A stretch of DNA of 11,791 nt, from positions 1 to 11,791 of the forward strand of contig JAFUCD010000014.1 in assembly GCA_017459865.1 (NCBI GenBank), read 5' to 3'. Source of the stretch: Oscillospiraceae bacterium (GTDB taxonomy: Bacteria > Bacillota_A > Clostridia > Oscillospirales > Oscillospiraceae). Numbering within the stretch: position 1 is the stretch's first letter; each line of letters opens with the position of its first letter. Under the pieces are notes generated by a model, which was given only the letters and a program-made list of their open reading frames with translations, made no database searches and had not been told where the DNA came from. Shown piece by piece: positions 7,063-11,791 of this stretch. A program made the position numbers and the translations under genes.

Positions 7063-7147
7063 GTGAAATATGACGAAAAAATACAAAGAAATTAAAAATA
7101 TAGCACAATGCTGAATTTTGACGGGAAAATTCCGTGAAGAGTGCTGA

Positions 7148-7173
7148 TTCTGTAAAAATACTGGTTTACAGAA
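7148..7173. repeat. 9-bp perfect inverted repeat in the intergenic region after mntP
   Basis: TTCTGTAAA (7148-7156) and TTTACAGAA (7165-7173) are exact inverted repeats with 8 bases between. It lies between the end of mntP and the promoter region of the heptad-repeat gene. No clean T-run follows on the minus strand, so it may be an operator or a weak terminator. Confidence 0.5.
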
Positions 7174-7205
7174 CAACTCCGGATGGTTGACAGACGATTA
7201 TTTTT

Positions 7206-7763
7206 CTATAAAGTTCCGAGGTGCTCCAGCAGGATCTTCGCGCCGAGCAGGATCAGGATGACGCCGCCGCAGAGTTCGGCCCGCGCGCGCCATTTCGCGC
7301 CGAAGAGACTGCCGATCTTCACGCCCGCAGCGGAGAGCAGGAAGGTGGTCGCGCCAATGAGCAGAACGGCGGGCAGGATCCGGTCTGTGAGCAGGGCAAA
7401 CGTCACACCGACGGCGAGGGCGTCGATGCTTGTGGCGACGGCGAGCGGCAGCATGGCGCGCACGCCCATGGAGGCGCTCTGGGCGTCCGCCTCGCCGCGC
7501 GATTCGCGGATCATGTTGCCGCCGATGAGCGCGAGCAGGATGAACGCGATCCAATGGTCAAACGACGCTATGTACGCGGAAAACTGCGCGCCGAGCACAT
7601 AGCCGAGCAGCGGCATCAGCGCCTGGAAGCCGCCGAACCACAGCCCCGCCGTGCAGCAGGCGCGCAGATCCGCCTTTTCCAGGGCGAGTCCCTTGCAGAC
7701 AGACACGGCGAATGCATCCATCGAAAGTCCGACTGCCAGTATGATCAATTCCCAAATTCGCAT
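7206..7763 (-). CDS. mntP: Manganese efflux pump MntP
   Basis: MntP proteins export Mn(II) across the cytoplasmic membrane and protect against manganese excess. The 185-residue protein has the family length and six hydrophobic segments in two related halves. Each half carries the signature acidic motif: [11 protein letters not shown] (Asp16) and [11 protein letters not shown] (Asp114). GAGG 7 bases before ATG 7763 supports the start. In many bacteria a yybP-ykoY manganese riboswitch controls this gene. Here only about 107 bases separate it from the cooT-like gene, and a terminator fills half of them, so no such riboswitch fits. No clear promoter is visible either, so expression may come by readthrough or from a weak promoter. 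Confidence 0.94.
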   Translation of the reverse strand: MRIWELIILAVGLSMDAFAVSVCKGLALEKADLRACCTAGLWFGGFQALMPLLGYVLGAQFSAYIASFDHWIAFILLALIGGNMIRESRGEADAQSASMGVRAMLPLAVATSIDALAVGVTFALLTDRILPAVLLIGATTFLLSAAGVKIGSLFGAKWRARAELCGGVILILLGAKILLEHLGTL

Positions 7764-7810
7764 AGATAGACCTCGGTTGAATTTATTTTAAATGTATGCA
7801 CGCGCCCGGC

Positions 7811-7860
7811 GAAAAAGAGCAGCGGGACGCCTGAAACACGATCGTTTTTCAGGCGCCCCG
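7811..7860 (-). terminator. Intrinsic terminator of the cooT-like operon
   Basis: The arms at 7823-7836 and 7847-7860 pair over 14 positions (one G-U on the minus strand) around a loop containing CGATCG. On the minus strand it is followed by a CTCTTTTTC run at 7819-7811. It lies 9 bases past the stop of the cooT-like gene. Confidence 0.88.
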
Positions 7861-7869
7861 TCAGGCGGC

Positions 7870-8058
7870 TCAGACGGCCTCGATAAGAATGATGTTTTTC
7901 AGCAGATCCACGCTTTTGATCCGGCCGGGGACCTTCGTGCGGATGCCCATCAGATTTGTGAGCATGACGTTCTCTCCGTCGGTGGAGATGTCCTGCACGC
8001 GGGAGAGGATCAGCTTCTGCTCGCCGTCGACGAGCTCGTAAGCGTCAGAAAGGCACAT
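7870..8058 (-). CDS. CooT-family small nickel-binding protein
   Basis: CooT proteins are small, about 65-residue, nickel-binding proteins first linked to carbon monoxide dehydrogenase maturation; they bind Ni through Cys2. This 62-residue protein starts MCLSDAYEL and has the family pattern of DGE segments, a central SRVQDISTDGENVMLTNLMG stretch and an IKSVDLLKNIILIE ending. Cys2 is present. GGAG 8 bases before the ATG lies at the end of the upstream His-rich gene, only 3 bases away, so the two are co-translated. No carbon monoxide dehydrogenase is in the window; the client enzyme is unknown. Confidence 0.85.
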   Translation of the reverse strand: MCLSDAYELVDGEQKLILSRVQDISTDGENVMLTNLMGIRTKVPGRIKSVDLLKNIILIEAV

Positions 8059-8061
8059 GGT

Positions 8062-8364
8062 TCATTCTCCTTTCGCCAGCGTCAGCGCTTCCTCCAGCGC
8101 ATCGTTGCCGTGGTCGAAATAGTGCAGCGCCGCGGAGAGCTTCTCAGCGGCTTCCGCCTTGCCGTTGTCCTCGAGCGCGTGGCAGACGTCGTGCAGCTCG
8201 TCGGCGTGGTGGCGGTTGTGGTCGAGCATATAGCCCAGCAGGGCGAGCGTCTCCTCCAGACTCATCGCCGCAGCGTCGCCGTGGGGATGGTCGTGCGTGT
8301 GCGGATGGCTGTGGCTGTGTCCTTCGCCGTGGTCGTGGACGTGCTCGTGTTCGTGTTCATGCAT
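8062..8364 (-). CDS. His-rich metal-binding protein, probable nickel store or chaperone
   Basis: This 100-residue protein begins MHEHEHEHVHDHGEGHSHSH and has about 13 histidines in its first 30 residues, a typical flexible metal-binding tail. Residues 35-100 form an amphipathic helical domain with further His residues (DHNRHHADELHD, HALE, HYFDHG). It may bind nickel, zinc or cobalt. Pairing with a CooT-like gene points to nickel, by inference. GGAG 10 bases before ATG 8364 supports the start. It is first in a two-gene operon with a good promoter at 8410-8438 and a terminator after cooT. Confidence 0.85.
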   Translation of the reverse strand: MHEHEHEHVHDHGEGHSHSHPHTHDHPHGDAAAMSLEETLALLGYMLDHNRHHADELHDVCHALEDNGKAEAAEKLSAALHYFDHGNDALEEALTLAKGE

Positions 8365-8409
8365 GGTGAAAAAGCTCCTTTCCGGATGGGGTGGATTTTT
8401 TATGGAAAG

Positions 8410-8438
8410 ATTTTATCACATTCTCTTGTGAGAATCAA
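8410..8438 (-). promoter_or_regulatory. Promoter of the His-rich/cooT-like operon
   Basis: On the minus strand -35 TTGATT (8438-8433), a 17-base spacer and -10 TAAAAT (8415-8410) with an extended TGA lie about 45 bases before the start codon. Confidence 0.75.
8420..8435. promoter_or_regulatory. Palindrome in the promoter spacer, candidate operator
   Basis: ATTCTC-TTGT-GAGAAT is a perfect 6-bp inverted repeat lying between and overlapping the -35 element. A protein bound here would block the promoter. It does not look like the Fur or Zur consensus known to me; the regulator is unknown. Confidence 0.45.
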
Positions 8439-8490
8439 CAACAAAGCGAAATCTGAAGAAGATTTTTCTGAAAAAGCCCGACAAAAAGAC

Positions 8491-8549
8491 TTGTAAAAAC
8501 AAAGAAGATATGTTAATCTATTGTCGAGTTATAAGGCGGCGTGTTTATT
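8491..8549 (+). promoter_or_regulatory. Candidate promoters of the dehydratase operon
   Basis: Two weak candidates lie on the + strand: TTGTAA (8491-8496), 17 bases, TAATCT (8514-8519); and TTGTCG (8521-8526), 17 bases, TTTATT (8544-8549). Either gives a leader of about 95-130 bases before the TTG start codon. I see no recognisable riboswitch in that leader, only a short GC hairpin near 8591-8609. Confidence 0.3.
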
Positions 8550-8652
8550 TATTGCATGGCGTTTTGCAGACTCAACCGTTGTGAAACCCGGGGTGAAGGA
8601 TGCGCCCCACCGAAAATCCGAAAATCTTTTTAGGGAAGAAGAGGTGTAACAT

Positions 8653-9855
8653 TTGAAAGATCTCAAACATCTGATCTACTTTGAGAGTCTCCTCGAAGAA
8701 GCCAACAACGAGCTCGTGAAAGAGGCGAAGGCTGAGGGCCAACACCCCATCGGCTACACGTGCTTCCACATGCCCGAAGTGGTTCTCAATGTAGACAACT
8801 GCTTCTCAGTCCGTCTGAGAGCACCGAACACGGGTTCGTTCGACATCGCGTCCTACTACATGTCCAACTACACCTGTGAGTACTGCCGTGCGCTCGTCGA
8901 GCGCGCCATCGAGGGCGGCTACAACTTCCTCGATGCCATCGCCGGCGTGGATGCCTGCGCCGAAATGAACCGTTGCATGGAGAACATCGAGATTCTCGCC
9001 GTTCCGGATATGCCGGAGAAGAAGCTCTTTGTGACCCACTGCGACATCCCCTACAAGGTCACGGACTACACCCTGAAGCACTATGTCATCCAGATCCGCA
9101 ACCGTTTCCTGAACGTCCTGAGCGAGACCTACGGCGTCGACACGTCCGACAAGGCTCTGCGCAAGGCCGTGAAAGAACACAACGAAGTCTGCAAGATCAT
9201 CTCCGAGATCGGCGAGATGCGTAAGATGGAGAACCCGCCCATCACCGGTTATGAGTTCCACGTTCTGAACCTCGTGACTTATTGCTGCCCGAAGGCGAAG
9301 ATCCTTCCCTATCTGAAGGAGACCCTGAAGGAGATCAAGAAGCGCAAGGTCGATCCGGAACCGTGGTATCGTGCCCGTGTCGCCGTCGTCGGCTCCGAGA
9401 TCGACGACCTCGATATGACCCGCATGATCGAGCAGGCCGGCGCGTTCATCGTCTCCGACCGTTTCTGCTTCGGCTCCACGCCGGGCCGTGAGGTCATCGA
9501 GCTCAACGACGAGGACGACGTCCTCACCCAGATCTGCGCCCACTACCTGAAGGTTACCCAGTGTCCGCGTTACATGAGCCAGGAGAAGATCCAGGAGCGC
9601 CGCGACGTTTCCAATCAGCTGGCCAAGGACTTCGGCGCCGAGGGTATCATCTATGAGGCCATGAAGTTCTGCGATTTCTGGGCATTCGAGCGTACCCTCG
9701 TCAGCCACATCATGAACGAGGAGTATGGCTGGCCGGTCCTGTCCATCGATCGTCCGTATATGGCGAGAAGCTCCGGACAGCTCCGCACCAGACTGCAGGC
9801 CTTCGTCGAGAGCCTTGAGATCAAACAGATCCAGAAGGCTGCCAAGGAGGGTTAA
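8653..9855 (+). CDS. 2-hydroxyacyl-CoA dehydratase / benzoyl-CoA reductase-type subunit (smaller, 400 aa)
   Basis: Proteins of this family (HgdB, FldC, HadC, BcrC) form the iron-sulfur catalytic dimer that removes water from 2-hydroxyacyl-CoA, or reduces aromatic CoA esters, after ATP-driven electron input. The 400-residue length is typical. Family hallmarks are GYTCFHMPE near residue 35, a Cys pair at 75 and 78, Cys102 in VDACAEMNR, AGAFIVSDRFCFGS with Cys272, KFCDFW, and a C-terminal GQLRTRLQAFVE. Cys75 or 78, Cys102 and Cys272 are the likely [4Fe-4S] ligands. The start is TTG 8653: GAGG lies 8 bases before it, an in-frame TAA lies just upstream, and the next ATG would remove the GYTC region. 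It is first in an operon, 5 bases before the next subunit. The substrate cannot be read from sequence. Confidence 0.92.
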   Translation: MKDLKHLIYFESLLEEANNELVKEAKAEGQHPIGYTCFHMPEVVLNVDNCFSVRLRAPNTGSFDIASYYMSNYTCEYCRALVERAIEGGYNFLDAIAGVDACAEMNRCMENIEILAVPDMPEKKLFVTHCDIPYKVTDYTLKHYVIQIRNRFLNVLSETYGVDTSDKALRKAVKEHNEVCKIISEIGEMRKMENPPITGYEFHVLNLVTYCCPKAKILPYLKETLKEIKKRKVDPEPWYRARVAVVGSEIDDLDMTRMIEQAGAFIVSDRFCFGSTPGREVIELNDEDDVLTQICAHYLKVTQCPRYMSQEKIQERRDVSNQLAKDFGAEGIIYEAMKFCDFWAFERTLVSHIMNEEYGWPVLSIDRPYMARSSGQLRTRLQAFVESLEIKQIQKAAKEG

Positions 9856-9860
9856 TTGCT

Positions 9861-11609
9861 ATGCTGAAAACAAATCTTGAGTGGATCAAAAAGAATGTCC
9901 CCAGCGATCTGAAGATCTGGAAGCAGATGATCTCCGAGATTGATTGGGGCGAGGTCAAAAAGAACTTCAAGATCAGCCTCGAGCTCGACAAAGAGCGCAT
10001 CGTCGGCGAGTTCAAGGGCTTCCATGCTCTGAGCGCCGAGAAGAAGTGGGACGTCATCATGAACGGCGATATCCACCTGGGCTGGCTCTACAAGAAGGGC
10101 GCCATCGCGTTCTCCCGCCGTGAGTGGAAGGGCCTGAAGAGCGTCGGCATCGACTTCACGGGCTGGCTGAAAACTTGGGCCGGCATGATCAACATGGTCA
10201 TGAAGGATCCGATGAGCATCGCGCTCGCGCTGTTTGAGTATCACTGGTTTGCTTCCTATCTGGGCACGCCTGTCGCTATCGACCGCTCCAACCTCGGCCG
10301 CCGCGGCGAGCTGCTGAAGGCCGACATCCAGATGTGGGGCGCGATTTCCCACTGGGCCGAGTGGCAGATCCAGACCCAGCTGCGCGCCGACCGTCGTCTG
10401 GGCGGCGACGAGAAGCTCTCCAAGCAGATCGTTATGTTCGACGAGATGACCATGGCGCAGATGATGGCCGGCTTCCCGGACCTCATCGGTATGCCGTATC
10501 AGATGATTCCCGTCTTCATGTCCTCCGAGCTTGACCAGCTGGCTCTGATCCCGTTCATCGACGCGGTCGAGCAGTACGGTCTGCCCGGCGACGCCTGCCC
10601 GCTGCCCGTCGCGGAGTGCGGCTGCGCCATCATGGACGAGTATCCGATCTGCGGCATCGGCTTCATCGCCTCCTCCATGCCGTGCGACGGCTCCACCATG
10701 GCTTCCTCCTTCCAGGATCGCCGCTTTGCCAAGTACATGCCTTACTATCCGCTGTGCTTCCCCGTCCGCTATGACGACGAGGACACCATCGAGTGCGCCT
10801 CCGCGGATATGAAGGAGTGCATCAAGTGGGTCGAGGGTCTCTCCGGCGCCAAGTGGGACTGGGAGAACTACTGGAACACCATGAAGATCATGAACGAGTG
10901 CACCCGCATCGAGCTTGAGAAGTGGGAAATGAACTCCACCCCGTATCCGCAGATGGTCGGCTCCTCCTATGAGCTGTTCCGTAAGTGGAACTACGAGATG
11001 GACGGCGGTCTGTTCCCCGAGGGCATCAAGGTTCAGCGCAAGATCCGCGAGACCATGTACAAGACCTATGAGAAGCGTCTGCCCGCGTATCGCAGCGGCT
11101 ATGCCAAGCACCGCGCCCTGATTTGGGGCCAGCCGGCGCACTTCTATGCCAACTTCTCCAACTGGCTCGCAAACAGCTGGGGCATCTACATCCTGGCCGA
11201 GATGGAAGCGCTGAACTACACCAAGATGCTCAACACCGACGACAAGGAAGAGTCCATCCGCGACCTCTGCCGTCTGTACGAGCGCATGGTCATGCGTCGC
11301 CATACCAACGGCGGTCACGATCACGTCCTTGGTGAGCTGTGGCGCCAGCTGAAGTCCTTCAACGCCGACATCGCCATCCTCTATCAGCACGTCAGCTGCA
11401 AGACGATGGCCGGCCTGATGGGCCTGTTCGACGACCAGGCGCGTGAGAACAACGTGCACCTGATCTGGGTCGAGCACGACCTGATGGATCCGCGTACCAT
11501 CTCCCGTAAGGACATGCGTGACCGTGTCAGCAACTACATGGTCAACGTCATGCACGCCGAGCCGGTCGACCCGTCGCTCATCAACTTCGACGACGAGGCT
11601 TCCTGGTAA
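9861..11609 (+). CDS. Long 2-hydroxyacyl-CoA dehydratase / benzoyl-CoA reductase-type subunit (582 aa)
   Basis: This is the partner subunit of the preceding gene, by position and family. Its C-terminal end has the typical form: FNADIAILYQHVSCKTMAG, then HLIWVEHDLMDPRTIS and a final RDRVSNYM helix. A Cys-rich segment (Cys246, 253, 255, 264, 275, ending SSMPCDGST) matches the first two cluster motifs. These motifs come about 170 residues later than the first cluster cysteine in known subunits (HadB Cys84). The protein therefore has an N-terminal extension rich in Trp and Lys that I cannot assign. Family members are usually 380-480 residues. At the place of the third cluster cysteine it reads GIYILAEMEALNY, with no Cys. 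GGAGGG 8 bases before ATG 9861 supports the start. Codon use matches the neighbouring gene. Confidence 0.88.
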   Translation: MLKTNLEWIKKNVPSDLKIWKQMISEIDWGEVKKNFKISLELDKERIVGEFKGFHALSAEKKWDVIMNGDIHLGWLYKKGAIAFSRREWKGLKSVGIDFTGWLKTWAGMINMVMKDPMSIALALFEYHWFASYLGTPVAIDRSNLGRRGELLKADIQMWGAISHWAEWQIQTQLRADRRLGGDEKLSKQIVMFDEMTMAQMMAGFPDLIGMPYQMIPVFMSSELDQLALIPFIDAVEQYGLPGDACPLPVAECGCAIMDEYPICGIGFIASSMPCDGSTMASSFQDRRFAKYMPYYPLCFPVRYDDEDTIECASADMKECIKWVEGLSGAKWDWENYWNTMKIMNECTRIELEKWEMNSTPYPQMVGSSYELFRKWNYEMDGGLFPEGIKVQRKIRETMYKTYEKRLPAYRSGYAKHRALIWGQPAHFYANFSNWLANSWGIYILAEMEALNYTKMLNTDDKEESIRDLCRLYERMVMRRHTNGGHDHVLGELWRQLKSFNADIAILYQHVSCKTMAGLMGLFDDQARENNVHLIWVEHDLMDPRTISRKDMRDRVSNYMVNVMHAEPVDPSLINFDDEASW

Positions 11610-11653
11610 TTCATCCACATCTGTAAACGAATCTTTTAGGAGGAAATACTACT

Positions 11654-11791
11654 ATGAAATTTTTTGGCGGTTGCGACGTAGGCTCCACCTACACCAAGGC
11701 TGTTATTCTTGACGAGACCGGCAAGATGGTCGCCGACACCACCATTCGCTCCAAGATCAACGCTGAGCAGAGCGCCATCGCGGCGATGGAA
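11654..11791 (+). CDS. BadF/BadG/HgdC-type ATPase activator, 5' part only
   Basis: The first 46 residues are visible; the gene runs off the window. The start MKFFGGCDVGSTYTKAVILD is the phosphate-binding loop of the ASKHA-fold ATPases (HgdC, BcrA, BadF, FldI) that hydrolyse ATP to push an electron into the dehydratase or reductase. GGAGG at 11639-11643, 10 bases before the ATG, supports the start. It lies 44 bases after the 582-residue subunit, in the same operon. Whether a second ATPase follows, as in benzoyl-CoA reductase operons, cannot be seen. Confidence 0.9.
   Translation, partial: MKFFGGCDVGSTYTKAVILDETGKMVADTTIRSKINAEQSAIAAME

Noticed and set aside
7764..7869. yybP-ykoY manganese riboswitch before mntP
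   Set aside because: The gap is about 107 bases and half of it is the terminator of the cooT-like operon; no matching fold is visible.
7558..8496. 234-codon + strand frame (7792-8496) over the cooT-like and His-rich genes
   Set aside because: Antisense to two well-supported genes and their promoter; no ribosome binding site or recognisable domain.
8806..9708. 300-codon open frame on the minus strand
   Set aside because: Antisense shadow of the 400-residue subunit, with the same kind of biased composition.
9852..11618. 588-codon open frame on the minus strand
   Set aside because: It is an exact antisense shadow of the 582-residue dehydratase subunit, rich in Val, Leu, His and Asp from reverse reading of that gene's codons, with no family resemblance.

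Overview
The window joins the end of a mobilizable genetic element (about 1-4490) to chromosomal genes of an anaerobic bacterium. Three things point to a gut-type Clostridia (Oscillospiraceae-like) host: the element's gene set (relaxase, ParB-like protein, TnpW-like peptide, large serine recombinase), strong AGGAGG-type ribosome binding sites with moderately high GC, and an oxygen-sensitive 2-hydroxyacyl-CoA dehydratase/benzoyl-CoA reductase-type operon. The taxon is an inference; no rRNA or marker gene is present.

Region 1 (1-4490, + strand). After a hairpin-rich left edge comes the 3' part of an unidentified ORF, then a MobP-type relaxase, a ParB/Spo0J-family protein containing a perfect 25-bp palindrome, a 60-residue TnpW-like peptide and a large serine recombinase. 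Spacings are short or overlapping, as in one transcription unit, though a 93-bp gap with a palindrome precedes the recombinase. Palindromic sites of 47 and 44 bp lie on either side of the recombinase gene; the second is a candidate attachment site. No conjugation (type IV secretion) genes are visible, so the element is either mobilizable only or continues beyond the left edge.

Region 2 (4430-4860). An intact tRNA-Ala(GGC) gene lies on the minus strand with its own terminator and a near-consensus promoter. Between promoter and tRNA is a second copy of the first 22 bases of the tRNA, fused to a short sequence that can fold into a 47-nt tRNA-like shape. The tail of that sequence matches the candidate attachment site next to the recombinase (20 of 23 bases). 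This looks like a scar of integration or recombination at a tRNA locus.

Region 3 (4866-8364, minus strand). A 698-residue membrane protein with Leu-x-x-Gly heptad repeats and an Ala/Val/Pro-rich tail is followed, going right, by three probable metal-handling genes: MntP (Mn efflux), a CooT-like small nickel-binding protein and a His-rich 100-residue protein. The last two form an operon with a good promoter containing a small palindrome and a clear terminator.

Region 4 (8653-11791, + strand). This is an operon of two dehydratase/reductase-type subunits (400 and 582 residues) and the start of a BadF/HgdC-type ATPase activator that runs off the window. In this family the ATPase delivers ATP-activated, low-potential electrons to the iron-sulfur catalytic dimer. 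The 582-residue subunit is unusually long, carries an N-terminal extension, and appears to lack one expected cluster cysteine.
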